Shown here one piece after another: positions 1 through 9,031 of a stretch of DNA of 64,000 bases (position 1 is the stretch's first letter; the number at the start of each line of letters is the position of its first letter). Source of the stretch: an uncultured Ferrovibrio sp. (GTDB lineage: Bacteria; Pseudomonadota; Alphaproteobacteria; Ferrovibrionales; Ferrovibrionaceae); contig NZ_CALGPC010000006.1 in the NCBI RefSeq assembly GCF_937960835.1, forward strand, positions 310,001-374,000, given 5' to 3'. The translations under genes and the position numbers were made by a program. The notes beneath the pieces were generated by a model. That model saw nothing but the letters and a program-made list of their open reading frames with translations, was not told where the DNA came from and ran no database searches.

Positions 1-664
1 CGCCGGTACCGCAGGCCCGGGTGATGCCCGCGCCGCGCTCCCAGACGCGCATGCGGATACGGCCGCGATCCAGCACTTGCGCAAATTCGGCGTTGATGCG
101 CTGTGGGAATAGCGGGTCATGCTCGATCTTCGGGCCGATCTCGGCCAGCGGCACGGCTTCGGCATCGGCGACGAAGAAGACGACATGCGGATTGCCGACA
201 TTCACCGCGCCGGGCTTGTCGTAACCGGCGAAAGAGTAATCCAGCGTCTCGGTATCCATGGCGCGTGACAGCGGAATGTCCTGCCAGCTGAGCCGCGGCT
301 CGCCCATATTGACGCTGACCTGGCCCTTCGCGCCAGACTTGGCTTCCAGCCAGCCGCCCAGCGTGTCGATGGTCACGGCGTCGCGGCCGGTTTCCTGCAT
401 CAGCAGGGAGGCAATGCAGCGTGTGGCATTGCCGCAGGATTCCACTTCGCTGCCATCGGCATTGTGGATGCGCATGAAGGCATCGGCCTTGTCCGAGCCT
501 TCGATGGTGATCATCTGGTCGAAGCCGATCCCAAGGCGCCGATCGCCCAAGAGACGCACCGCGGCGGTATCCAGCCGCACGGGCAGGCGACGGGCATCGA
601 GCACGACGAAGTCGTTGCCGAGGCCGTGCATCTTGATGAAGGGGATCGGACGGTCGGGACGCAT
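1..664 (-). CDS. dapF: Diaminopimelate epimerase DapF (3' end cut by window edge)
   Basis: DapF interconverts LL- and meso-diaminopimelate for lysine and peptidoglycan synthesis in the cytosol. Reading leftwards from an ATG at 664, the protein opens with FIKMHGLGNDFVVLD, the family's N-terminal signature. It then shows the first catalytic cysteine in ESCGNATRC (Cys77) and, just before the edge, the second in ITRACGTG (Cys218). 221 codons are visible of a usual ~275, so only the C-terminal fifth is missing. No frameshift is seen. It lies about 125 bases downstream of the Hpt-like gene on the same strand. Two other lysine-pathway genes, dapD and dapB, occur separately in the window, so the pathway is scattered here. 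Confidence 0.95.
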   Translation of the reverse strand, partial: MRPDRPIPFIKMHGLGNDFVVLDARRLPVRLDTAAVRLLGDRRLGIGFDQMITIEGSDKADAFMRIHNADGSEVESCGNATRCIASLLMQETGRDAVTIDTLGGWLEAKSGAKGQVSVNMGEPRLSWQDIPLSRAMDTETLDYSFAGYDKPGAVNVGNPHVVFFVADAEAVPLAEIGPKIEHDPLFPQRINAEFAQVLDRGRIRMRVWERGAGITRACGTG

Positions 665-789
665 GCGGGGGTTATAGGGCGCGGGCGAGGGGGTGTCCAC
701 CCGGGCGCAGACCAGGGCGGAAAATGGCAGGGGCGGAGAGCTGAACCGCCGCTCCAGGGGGAGCGGGAGCCAGTATTCCCGGTGCCGGC

Positions 790-1290
790 TTACCCCGCCT
801 TGGCGGCGGGTTTGGCCTTGTCGACGGCGGCTTTCAGCGAGGCGCGCAGTTGCGCCTCCAGCGGGCCGCCGGAGCCGGTGATCTTGTGCGTGACCACCAC
901 ATAGAGCGTGTCGATATGGATGCTGACGATCTCCTGCTGCAATTCGTCGAGATCGTTCAGCTCTTTGAGGAAATCATGCAGCGACTTGGCGAATTCGGTC
1001 AGCAGCGGATAGCCGAAAACGCCGCCCATCCCCTTGATCTGGAAGGCTTCCTCGCGGATCTGCTCCAGCACTTCCGGGCGCGAGGAAGGATCGCTGGCGG
1101 CCCGGCCCAGCGCCTCGCGCAGGGTTTTAAGGATTTCGACCGTCTCGTCCAGGAACTGGCCGGCCGAATTCTGGATCACGGCCTCCATCTTCTGGCGCAT
1201 CTCGTCGTCCAGCTTGATGTCGAGGCCGGTCCGGTAGTTCACCGCCTTGCGCTTGAGGTCGCCACGGTTGGGGATGATGGTTCGCCGCAT
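790..1290 (-). CDS. Degenerate Hpt-domain protein (phospho-acceptor His replaced)
   Basis: A 166-residue protein in the same transcription unit as the receiver at 1298-1795, starting 7 bases after that gene's stop. The middle of the protein matches the Hpt fold pattern (EEAFQIKGMGGVFGYPLL, then a helix FAKSLHDFLKEL). Alphaproteobacterial Hpt proteins normally carry AHDIKGxGGxFGY here; in this protein the histidine position is Phe, so it should not accept phosphate. A helical N-terminal segment precedes it and an Ala/Lys-rich tail follows. ATG 1290 is preferred over the GTG one codon upstream. The Hpt relationship comes from motif recognition only; the function is unknown and may be as a binding partner or decoy. 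Confidence 0.75.
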   Translation of the reverse strand: MRRTIIPNRGDLKRKAVNYRTGLDIKLDDEMRQKMEAVIQNSAGQFLDETVEILKTLREALGRAASDPSSRPEVLEQIREEAFQIKGMGGVFGYPLLTEFAKSLHDFLKELNDLDELQQEIVSIHIDTLYVVVTHKITGSGGPLEAQLRASLKAAVDKAKPAAKAG

Positions 1291-1297
1291 CACGGGA

Positions 1298-1795
1298 CTA
1301 GTCCAGCTTTTGCTGACGCCGGTCGGGGCCTTCGAAGGGCAATTGCTGGCGGCGGCGGTCAGGCCCGAAATAGCTTGGCACGCTGACGAAATCGCGCGGC
1401 CGCGCGATCACCGATACCAGCCGCCGGTACATGCCATCGGCGGTGAAGGGCTTGGCGAGGAATTCGGTGACGCCCTTGTCGCGGGACTCCACCACGTAAT
1501 CCATTTCGGAATTCGCCGTCAGCATGATCACCGGCATCATGCGGTCGGGCGAGAGCGCGTCGGTGCGCAGCCAGTCGAGCAATTCCAGGCCCGTGCGCGG
1601 CTTGAGATTCCATTCGGTGATCAGGATGTCGATCCCGCCGGCGCGCAGGTTCTGGATCGCCTTCTCGCTGTCGCGGGCGGTGACAACCTGAGTGGCGCCC
1701 AGCATCATGAGGATGTCCTTCACGATCTGGCACATCAGGCGGCTCCCATCCACTACAAGGAAGCGAACCTGGCTGAAATCGATTTTCTCCGACAT
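1298..1795 (-). CDS. Receiver-only response regulator with Glu at the phospho-acceptor site and GPDRR tail
   Basis: A 165-residue CheY-like single-domain regulator. The fold is clear: beta-1 FLVVDGSRLM, beta-3 IDILITEWNLKP, beta-4 PVIMLTANSE and the conserved Lys in FLAKPF. Relatives carry ITDWNMP at the acceptor, so Asp has become Glu (a natural phosphomimic), and the acidic VDD pocket is VDG. After the receiver come SYFGPDRRRQ and EGPDRRQQ, a tail seen in alphaproteobacterial orphan receivers. The start at 1795 is chosen because the receiver begins ten residues later; the frame is open further upstream but lies over the divergent transporter. It is followed at once by the degenerate Hpt gene, and both are probably signalling-dead partners or constitutively active. 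Confidence 0.85.
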   Translation of the reverse strand: MSEKIDFSQVRFLVVDGSRLMCQIVKDILMMLGATQVVTARDSEKAIQNLRAGGIDILITEWNLKPRTGLELLDWLRTDALSPDRMMPVIMLTANSEMDYVVESRDKGVTEFLAKPFTADGMYRRLVSVIARPRDFVSVPSYFGPDRRRQQLPFEGPDRRQQKLD

Positions 1796-1966
1796 TGCGT
1801 CGGCATCCCCCTCAGAATGGGCCCCACCCCACCCGACTCGAATCGCGGATAATATTTTGCGATCACGTATATACTGCGGGTGGGGCTTCGCCAACCGATC
1901 CCTGGCTCTGGCACAGGCGCGGCCGGGGGGTCTATTATACCTAAAGTTGAAGTCTGCCCCGAACCG

Positions 1967-3175
1967 ATGACAAATCCCTCTCCGCCTGCCGGCCTGGTGT
2001 CGCTCCTTACCATTCTGTTTGCCAATGGCGTCCTGGCCGCGACGATGTATCTGCCCTCGCTGCCCACCATCGGAACGGAAATGGGGGTGGCGGCCGAGAT
2101 TCTGCCACTGACGCTGACTGTCTATTTCCTCACCTTCGCGGGAGGGCAACTGATCTATGGCCCGTTGAGCGACCGCTACGGAAGGCGGCCGCTGCTGCTG
2201 GGCGGGCTGGTGATCATGGTTGTGGGTTCGATCGCCTGCGCACTGGCCGAGACGCCATCGGCGCTGCTTTGGTCCCGTGCGGTGCAGGGCCTGGGTGCCG
2301 CCAGCGCCATGGCGGTGGGCCGCGCCATCATCAACGATGTCTATGACCGCCTGCAGGCGGCCCGCGCCACCTCGGTGATCAGCGCTGCCATCGCCATCGC
2401 GCCCATCGTGGCGCCGCTGCTGGGCGGCCTGATCGAGCATTACCTGACCTGGCGCTGGAATTTCTGGATCAGCGGCGGCATCACCGCCGCGGTGCTGGTG
2501 CTGCTGACCTACCGGCTGATGGAAACCCACAAGCCGCTGCCGGATGCCGGGCCTTTGCTGCATGGCATCGTCAAAGCTTATGCCTTCCTGCTCAGCAGCC
2601 GCACCTTCATGACGCTCGGGCTGCTGAACCTCGCGGTCTTCGCCGGTCTGCACGGGTTCAGTTCCAGCGCGCCGGCGGTGCTGATCGGCACGCTGGAACT
2701 CAGTCCCGTGCTGTATGGCGTGCTGACCGCCTTGGGCTCGGCCGGCTTCTTCCTCGGCGCGCTGCTGTCCTCCTGGCTCGGCGGACGGCTCGGCCTCATG
2801 CGGATGATCGATGGCGGCGTGCTCTGCATGTTCGTCGCAGCCATCGGGATGGCCCTTTACGTTGAATTCATCGCGCCAAGCGTAACCGCCATCATCGTTT
2901 GCCGCATGCTATGGGCGGCCGGTATGGGCATGACCCTGCCGAATTCGGTGACCGCTGCTGTGGGCATCAATCCGGCTACCATCGGCGCCGGCGCAGCCCT
3001 GGCGGGATTTCTGCAAACGGCTGGCGGCGTATTCGGCTCGGCGGTCAGCTCGCTGTTTCCCGCCGGCGATCCGCTGTCGCTGGGCCTGTCTTTTGGCAGC
3101 ACCGCGCTACTGGGGGCGGTGGTCTGGTGGCTGAACCGCCCGGCCGTCGCCAAGGTGATGGCTGACCGGAACTGA
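1967..3175 (+). CDS. Bcr/CflA-type MFS drug/metabolite efflux transporter
   Basis: A 402-residue inner-membrane protein with about 12 hydrophobic segments. The DHA1 (Bcr/CflA) features are MYLPSLPTIG in TM1 and the loop 2-3 motif GPLSDRYGRRPLLLGG. The Arg-rich TM4 region RAVQGLGAASAMAVGRAIINDVY resembles the Bcr signature RxxQGxGaaa. Such proteins export drugs or metabolites such as cysteine or bicyclomycin by proton antiport. ATG 1967 (MTNPSPPAG) sits just before TM1; an upstream in-frame start at 1880 would add 29 non-membrane residues over the promoter region. Divergent from the receiver gene. The substrate cannot be assigned. Confidence 0.88.
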   Translation: MTNPSPPAGLVSLLTILFANGVLAATMYLPSLPTIGTEMGVAAEILPLTLTVYFLTFAGGQLIYGPLSDRYGRRPLLLGGLVIMVVGSIACALAETPSALLWSRAVQGLGAASAMAVGRAIINDVYDRLQAARATSVISAAIAIAPIVAPLLGGLIEHYLTWRWNFWISGGITAAVLVLLTYRLMETHKPLPDAGPLLHGIVKAYAFLLSSRTFMTLGLLNLAVFAGLHGFSSSAPAVLIGTLELSPVLYGVLTALGSAGFFLGALLSSWLGGRLGLMRMIDGGVLCMFVAAIGMALYVEFIAPSVTAIIVCRMLWAAGMGMTLPNSVTAAVGINPATIGAGAALAGFLQTAGGVFGSAVSSLFPAGDPLSLGLSFGSTALLGAVVWWLNRPAVAKVMADRN

Positions 3176-3202
3176 AGCCGGCGCGGGCTAGAAGACCGCG
3201 GC

Positions 3203-4141
3203 TCAGCCTTGCGGCTTCAGCACGGCCATCAATTCGCGCCATTCGCGTGCGCTTAAGCCCGAATTGGCCTGATCGACGGCTTCGCCCGCCAGCATGCGGC
3301 GGACCACCTTGATCGCAGTGGCGGAAAGGCTGGCGCCGCCGACGCGGTATTCCATGAAGGCATCATAGCACATGGGCACCCAGCGCTTGACCGTCTCCAG
3401 CATCGCCTCGGCATAGACGCGGATCTCGTACTGCGCGTGGCTGTCGGCACGCAGGCTGAGGAAATGCAGCAGGTTCAGCAGATCGGTCTTCCAGTACCAC
3501 TGGGTATAGAAGTTCAGCGTCAGGTTCATGCGCGCCAGCTCGCGCGCCAGGCCCTGGCGGCTTTCGTCCTTCTTCGTGCCGTCCGGGTTTTCGTTCAGCA
3601 TCTCCTCGTAGGAGGCATAGGACTGCATCGCATCGCGCTTGAGCAGTTCCAGCACCCGGGCCGCCTCGGCGCCGGTCAGCAGGTCGCCGCGGCCCTGGCG
3701 GTTGCTGGTCGACTGCGCCGCCAGCTGGTCGGGGGCGGGGATGTAGAATTCGTTGTCCAGGATCGAATAGCGGGCGGAATATTCGTTCACATTGGCGGTG
3801 CGATGGCGGATCCACTGCCGGGCGACAAAAATCGGCAGTTTTACGTGATACTTGATCTCGCACATCTCAAACGGCGTGGTGTGCCGGTGCCGCATCAGGT
3901 AGTTGATCAGCCCGCGATCCTCGCTGACCTTCTTGGTGCCGCGGCCATAGGAGACCCGAGCGGCCTGCACCACGGCGGAGTCGTCGCCCATATAGTCGAT
4001 GACGCGGATGAAACCGTGATCCAGCACCGGGATGGCTTCGTACAGCACCTCTTCCAGCGCCGGGACGGTGGCACGGCGGGTGGTCTGGGTCTGGCTGCGC
4101 AGGGCGGCGATTTCGGCGGCCTGCTCCGGCGTCATGGTCAT
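3203..4141 (-). CDS. thyX: Flavin-dependent thymidylate synthase ThyX
   Basis: ThyX methylates dUMP to dTMP using methylene-tetrahydrofolate and NADPH through FAD. The diagnostic RHRx7S motif is present as RHRTANVNEYS (residues 112-122), followed by SARYS. Upstream, LMRHRHTTPFE matches the conserved FAD-binding histidine region. At 312 residues it is somewhat longer than the 220-300 usual, with an extra ~25-residue N-terminus. Two ATGs lie two codons apart at the start; the longer is used. It converges on the MFS gene with a 27-base gap. Confidence 0.95.
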   Translation of the reverse strand: MTMTPEQAAEIAALRSQTQTTRRATVPALEEVLYEAIPVLDHGFIRVIDYMGDDSAVVQAARVSYGRGTKKVSEDRGLINYLMRHRHTTPFEMCEIKYHVKLPIFVARQWIRHRTANVNEYSARYSILDNEFYIPAPDQLAAQSTSNRQGRGDLLTGAEAARVLELLKRDAMQSYASYEEMLNENPDGTKKDESRQGLARELARMNLTLNFYTQWYWKTDLLNLLHFLSLRADSHAQYEIRVYAEAMLETVKRWVPMCYDAFMEYRVGGASLSATAIKVVRRMLAGEAVDQANSGLSAREWRELMAVLKPQG

Positions 4142-4339
4142 GGCGGCATTTCTCCGGCAACGAACCCGGCGACTCGGCGCCGGGCGAAAAAAGGCAGGCC
4201 GTTATAGACCGGCCACCCGAGTCCCAGAAAGGGCCTCAGGCGGCTCCAGGGGGCCTGCGGCGGCAAAAGCGGGGCCTTTGCCGGCGAAGGCTCAGCCGGG
4301 GCTTTAAAACCCGGCCGCTCCCCCCTACATTAACGGCGT
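4142..4339. other. Intergenic region between thyX and ssrA, GC-rich hairpins
   Basis: No convincing ORF. It holds the leaders of thyX (leftward) and ssrA (rightward). An inverted repeat around 4291-4313 (AGCCGGGG...CCCGGCC around an A/T-rich loop) could be a hairpin. A TATAAC-like hexamer read leftward near 4200 may serve thyX. Confidence 0.4.
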
Positions 4340-4715
4340 CGGGCAACCGACTATGGCGATAAACGCTGTGTAGAATAGGCGTAATGGACCCGGGGGCAGT
4401 ACCCGGCGCCTCCACCATGAATCCAGCCCATTGGCCGTTTCGGCAGCCGCTGGGTTGATGCTGGGGGCGAATCAGGCTCGACATGCGCAGTAAAGACGCA
4501 GTTTTCGCCCGGCATGATACCGCCGTTATCGGGTCACTCTAAAAGTGCCAACGACAATAGCGTTGCACTCGCTGCCTAATCGGTAAGCGCGGCTCGGGGG
4601 GCGCCGGGCAACAGAAGCCCCCCACTGCAAATCTCTTCTCCGCCGCGGCGAAATACCGCCGGCTGAGAGCTGCATTCCACCAAGAGATAATCCTGCTTGG
4701 AATTGAACCGCTTGG
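4340..4715 (+). ncRNA. ssrA: Two-piece (circularly permuted) transfer-messenger RNA
   Basis: The gene has the permuted order known in alphaproteobacteria: acceptor piece first, then coding piece. The acceptor piece ends at 4417 with CGCCTCC (4407-4413), discriminator A and an encoded CCA. Just before it is a perfect 5-bp T-stem (4390-4394 with 4402-4406) around a 7-nt loop. The coding piece begins GGGGGCG (4463-4469), which pairs with CGCCTCC over all 7 positions and gives a G3-U70 pair, the alanine identity element. The tag reading frame follows at 4547-4579. The outer ends, about 4340 and 4715, are estimates. The precursor should be cut between about 4418 and 4462. sspB follows within 50 bases. 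Confidence 0.9.
4547..4579 (+). other. ssrA: tmRNA proteolysis-tag reading frame (ANDNSVALAA-stop)
   Basis: Resume codon GCC at 4547 begins ten codons, ANDNSVALAA, ended by TAA. With the alanine carried by the tRNA-like domain the tag is AANDNSVALAA. AANDN matches the SspB-binding part of alphaproteobacterial tags, and LAA is the ClpX recognition end. At 11 residues it equals the E. coli tag in length and is shorter than the Caulobacter tag. Confidence 0.85.
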
Positions 4716-4760
4716 GGCGGAAGGGTAAAATGCCCCGAGTAAGCCCCGAGAAGATTAGTC

Positions 4761-5270
4761 ATGGCCGGCAAATTGCTCGACTACAACCAGTTGGTGGAAA
4801 CGGCGCTGCGCGGCGCGGTACGCGAGGCGCTGAAGCGCGTCGCAGAATTCGGCCTGCCGGGCAATCATCATTTCTACATCACCTTCCGCACCGATCATCC
4901 AGGCGTCGAGCTGCCCGACTATCTGCATGAGCGTTATCCCGAAGAGATGACCATCGTGCTGCAGCACCAGTATTGGGGACTGGAGCCGTCGGAGGATCAG
5001 TTCCAGGTCACGCTCAGCTTCAACAAGGTGCCGGAGCGGCTGGTCATTCCCTATGCGGCGATCACCGCTTTCGCCGATCCCAGTGTGCAATTCGGCCTGC
5101 AATTCCGCGTCGCGCCCGCCGAGGGCAGCGCCCGGCCTGCCTCTGCGGCCGCCTCCACCGCCGACAGCGACGCGGCGCCCGCCCGCAGCGCCGAGACGAC
5201 GAATGGCGAGCCGGAGCGCAAGACCGGCGACGTCGTCGCGCTCGACGCTTTCCGCAAGAAGAAGACCTGA
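4761..5270 (+). CDS. sspB: ClpXP adaptor SspB (alphaproteobacterial type)
   Basis: SspB tethers ssrA-tagged proteins to the ClpXP protease. The N-terminal ~115 residues match the alpha-type fold, including FYITFRTDHPGVELPDYL and MTIVLQHQYWGL. An Ala/Ser-rich flexible linker follows (about 118-150). The last residues, VVALDAFRKKK, form the ClpX-binding (XB) tail. 169 residues is the usual length. It starts right after ssrA, whose product makes its substrates, and is followed 55 bases later by the fumarase gene. Confidence 0.93.
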   Translation: MAGKLLDYNQLVETALRGAVREALKRVAEFGLPGNHHFYITFRTDHPGVELPDYLHERYPEEMTIVLQHQYWGLEPSEDQFQVTLSFNKVPERLVIPYAAITAFADPSVQFGLQFRVAPAEGSARPASAAASTADSDAAPARSAETTNGEPERKTGDVVALDAFRKKKT

Positions 5271-5325
5271 CATGCCTTTGGCCCGTCCGGGCCATCCGAT
5301 CATCCGCCAGCCGCTGGAGTGACCA

Positions 5326-6936
5326 ATGCCCGAGTTCCTGTACGAGGATCTGTTTCCGCTTGCCAAGGACACGACGCCGTACCGCAAGCTGTCGAGCGAT
5401 GGCGTCGAGGTGATCAAGGCCGGCGGCCGCGAAGTGCTGCAGGTTTCCGACAAGGCACTCAGCGATCTCACCTTCGCCGCGATGCGCGACATCGCGCATC
5501 TGTTCCGCCCCGGCCATCTGGCGCAGCTTCGCGCCATCCTCGATGACAAGGATGCCTCGCCTAACGATCACTTCGTCGCACTGGAGCTGCTCAAGAATGC
5601 CAATATCTCGGCGGGCATGGTGCTGCCGTCGTGCCAGGATACCGGCACGGCCATCGTGATCGGCAAGAAGGGCCAGTATGTCTGGACCTCGGGCAAGGAC
5701 GAGGAGGCGATCAGCCGCGGCGTCTATCGCACCTATACCGAGACCAACCTGCGCTATTCGCAGCTCGCGCCGCTCTCCATGTTCGAGGAGAAGAATACCG
5801 GCACGAACCTGCCGGCGCAGATCGAGCTCTATGCCACCGACGGCGACGAGTACAAGTTCCTGTTCATGGCCAAGGGCGGCGGCTCGGCCAACAAGACCTT
5901 CCTGTATCAGCAGACGCCTGCCGTGCTGCGCGGCGAGAACCTGCTGAAGTTCCTGGATGCGCAGATCAAGACGCTGGGCACCGCGGCCTGCCCGCCGTAT
6001 CACCTCGCCATCGTGATCGGCGGCCTGTCGGCTGAACTGAATCTGAAGACCGCCAAGCTGGCCTCGGCGCGTTACCTTGATGGCCTGCCGACCAAGGGCA
6101 GCCCCAGCGGCCATGCCTTCCGCGACATCGAGTTCGAGCAGAAGATTCTGGAGCTGACCCGCGTCAACGGCATCGGCGCGCAGTTCGGCGGCAAGTATTT
6201 CTGCCACGATGTGCGCGTGATCCGCCTGCCGCGCCATGGCGCTTCGATTCCGATCGGCATTGCAGTGTCCTGCTCGGCCGACCGTCAGGCGCTTGGCAAG
6301 ATCACCCGCGAGGGCATCTTCCTCGAGCAGCTTGAAACCAATCCGGCGCAGTATCTGCCCGATCACGAGGACAAGCTCTCGACCGAGGTCGTGAAGGTCG
6401 ACCTCAATCAGCCGATGAGCGAAATCCGCAAGCTGCTGTCGCAGTATCCGATCAAGACGCGACTGTCGCTCACCGGCACGCTGATCGTCGCCCGCGACCT
6501 GGCGCACCAGAAATTCGCTGAGCGCATCGAGAAGGGCCAGGGTCTGCCGGATTACGTGAAGAACCATCCGATCTACTATGCCGGCCCGGCGAAGACGCCA
6601 GATGGCATGCCGTCGGGTTCCTTCGGTCCGACCACGGCGGGCCGCATGGATTCCTACGTTGACCTGCTGATGGAACATGGCGGCGGCTATATCAGCCTTG
6701 CCAAGGGCAACCGCTCCAAGCAGGTGACCGAAGCCTGCAAGAAGTACGGCGGCTTCTATCTCGGCTCGATCGGCGGCCCGGCCGCCATTTTGGCCAAGAA
6801 CAACATCAAGAAGGTCGAGCAGCTCGAATATCCTGAGCTCGGCATGGAAGCGGTGTGGAAGATCGAGGTTGAAGACTTCCCCGCCTTCATCATCGTCGAC
6901 GACAAGGGTAACGACTTCTTCGCCAATCTGAGCTGA
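5326..6936 (+). CDS. fumA: Class I (iron-sulfur) fumarate hydratase
   Basis: Interconverts fumarate and L-malate in the TCA cycle using an oxygen-sensitive [4Fe-4S] cluster. The 536-residue protein spans the alpha-type N-terminal domain and the beta-type C-terminal domain (PTTAGRMDSYVDLLMEHGG, FYLGSIGGPAAI) as one chain. Cys103 (LPSCQDTG), Cys222 (TAACPPYH) and Cys316 (AVSCSADR) fall where the cluster ligands of E. coli FumA lie (105, 224, 318). It shares the strand with sspB and ends in a strong terminator. Class I tartrate dehydratase is an alternative, but full-length colinearity favours fumarase. Confidence 0.95.
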   Translation: MPEFLYEDLFPLAKDTTPYRKLSSDGVEVIKAGGREVLQVSDKALSDLTFAAMRDIAHLFRPGHLAQLRAILDDKDASPNDHFVALELLKNANISAGMVLPSCQDTGTAIVIGKKGQYVWTSGKDEEAISRGVYRTYTETNLRYSQLAPLSMFEEKNTGTNLPAQIELYATDGDEYKFLFMAKGGGSANKTFLYQQTPAVLRGENLLKFLDAQIKTLGTAACPPYHLAIVIGGLSAELNLKTAKLASARYLDGLPTKGSPSGHAFRDIEFEQKILELTRVNGIGAQFGGKYFCHDVRVIRLPRHGASIPIGIAVSCSADRQALGKITREGIFLEQLETNPAQYLPDHEDKLSTEVVKVDLNQPMSEIRKLLSQYPIKTRLSLTGTLIVARDLAHQKFAERIEKGQGLPDYVKNHPIYYAGPAKTPDGMPSGSFGPTTAGRMDSYVDLLMEHGGGYISLAKGNRSKQVTEACKKYGGFYLGSIGGPAAILAKNNIKKVEQLEYPELGMEAVWKIEVEDFPAFIIVDDKGNDFFANLS

Positions 6937-6964
6937 ACGCTCTTCTATGGGCTTCTAATCCATG

Positions 6965-6994
6965 GCCCCGGGCTTGACCCGGGGCTTCTTTTTT
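6965..6994 (+). terminator. Intrinsic terminator after fumA
   Basis: Perfect 8-bp stem GCCCCGGG/CCCGGGGC (6965-6972, 6978-6985) with loop CTTGA, followed by TTCTTTTTT. The same palindrome family recurs near 59414 and 60464. Confidence 0.9.
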
Positions 6995-7010
6995 GGGAGC
7001 GCAGCAGCGC

Positions 7011-7511
7011 TCACATGTCCAGCGGCTGGCCGTTCACGTCGTAGGCGAGATACAGCCCCAGCAGCATATCGACATGGCGGCCGTCATCGGCGAGCGGCAA
7101 GAGCAGGGCTTCCATGAAGCTGTAGGAATCGCTCACCTGCACCAGGCGCGGCCAGCGCCGCCACAGGCCTTCGCCGGCGGCAATCGCAGGCGCCAGGCGC
7201 TCCATCAGCGCCGAGACATCGGAGATTTCATCCGTGTAGCGGCCGGTGAGTTCGAGGCCGGTCCATTGCCGCAACGCCGTGCCGGCCAGTCGGAAGCGCA
7301 GCCGCAGGCGCGGCGTGTGCTCGATGTCATAGAGGCTGAGATAGGGCAGCAGCTTCGGCACTGCCGCAGGATCGAAATGCGCCCGTGCCGGCAGGCGGCC
7401 TTCGGGGGCGATGCTGCGCCAGTAATCGAACAACGCGCGATGACGTTCGTGCCAGGTCTCCGGCTGGAGTTCGGGCCCGATCTGTATCACGGGGGAAATG
7501 GCGTTGTTCAA
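7011..7511 (-). CDS. PAS_5 (DUF1457) domain protein
   Basis: A 166-residue single-domain protein with the PAS_5 layout: LFDYWRSIAPEGRLPARAHFDP, LLPYLSLYDIE, then FRLAGTALRQWTGLELTGRY and a strand MEALLLPLADDG near the end. These proteins are common in Rhodospirillales; the role is probably ligand or redox sensing, but no output domain is present. The only suitable start is TTG at 7511. It converges on fumA across the terminator. Confidence 0.8.
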   Translation of the reverse strand: MNNAISPVIQIGPELQPETWHERHRALFDYWRSIAPEGRLPARAHFDPAAVPKLLPYLSLYDIEHTPRLRLRFRLAGTALRQWTGLELTGRYTDEISDVSALMERLAPAIAAGEGLWRRWPRLVQVSDSYSFMEALLLPLADDGRHVDMLLGLYLAYDVNGQPLDM

Positions 7512-7572
7512 TAGACCGGCTCTTCCCTCATGGACTTCGGGTCAGCATCGGGCCGCAGATATTAACAAAGGC

Positions 7573-7593
7573 TTTCGCAGCGGCGCTGCGAAA
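7573..7593 (-). terminator. Hairpin downstream of livF
   Basis: Perfect 9-bp inverted repeat TTTCGCAGC/GCTGCGAAA with loop GGC, 5 bases past the livF stop. Read leftward it is followed by GCCTTTGTT, a weak T-run, so it may be a modest terminator for the liv operon. Confidence 0.5.
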
Positions 7594-7598
7594 AACCC

Positions 7599-8302
<704 letters not shown>

Positions 8303-8306
<4 letters not shown>

Positions 8307-9031
8307 ACTTCGGCCTCCTCGCCGAGATAGCATTCCAGAACTGCGGGATCGCGCACCACCTCTTCCGGCGCGCCCCGGGCGATGACCTGGCCATGATGCA
8401 GCACCACCACCTGCTGCGACAGCGCCATCACGGCGCGCATCACGTGCTCGATCAGCAGAATGGTGACGCCCTGGCGGTTGAGTTCTTTGAACACGGCGAC
8501 CATCTGATCCGTCTCGGTGGGCCGCAGGCCGGCCATCACCTCATCCAGCAGCAGAAGCTTCGGCTCGGTGGCCAGTGCGCGCGCCACTTCCAGGCGCTTG
8601 CGCTCAGGCAGCGTCAGTTGCGCGGCCGGCTGATCGCGCTTGTCCAGCATGCCGAGGCGATCGAGAACCGCTTCCGCCTTGCGCCGCGCTACCCGCACAT
8701 CCGGCTCGGTGCGCAGCGCGCCGACGATCACGTTCTGCAGGGCGGTGAGCTCCTTGAACGGCTTGACGATCTGGAAGGTGCGGCCGATGCCGGCATGGCA
8801 GATCAGGTCGGGCCGCAGGCCATCGATGCGGCGGCCTTCGAAGCTGATGCTGCCTTCATCAGGCTTGAAGACGCCGGCGATCATGTTGAAGCAGGTCGTC
8901 TTGCCGGCGCCGTTCGGGCCGATCAGGCTGACGATGCTGCCCTGCGGCACGGTCAGGCTGGCGGCCGAGACCGCGCGCAGGCCGCGGAAGCTTTTCGAGA
9001 TGCCGTCAACGGTCAGGAGATGCGCGCTCAT
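8303..9031 (-). CDS. livG: Branched-chain amino-acid-type ABC transporter ATP-binding protein LivG
   Basis: The first ATPase of the importer. Walker A is GPNGAGKTT, the signature region is LTLPERKRLEVARALATEPKLLLLDE, and the LivG-specific VMAGLRPTE follows Walker B, then LLIEHVM. ATG 9031 overlaps the livM stop by 4 bases, indicating translational coupling. 242 residues. It pairs with LivF on the cytosolic face of LivHM. Confidence 0.93.

Noticed and set aside
1298..2653. A 451-codon reading of the receiver gene with a 286-residue N-terminal extension
   Set aside because: The extension lies antisense to the MFS transporter and has His/Gln/Arg-rich shadow composition; the receiver fold begins ten residues after the ATG at 1795.
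5062..6678. A 538-codon open frame on the - strand opposite sspB and fumA
   Set aside because: Both + strand genes are full length with correct catalytic residues; the antisense frame shows no family motif.
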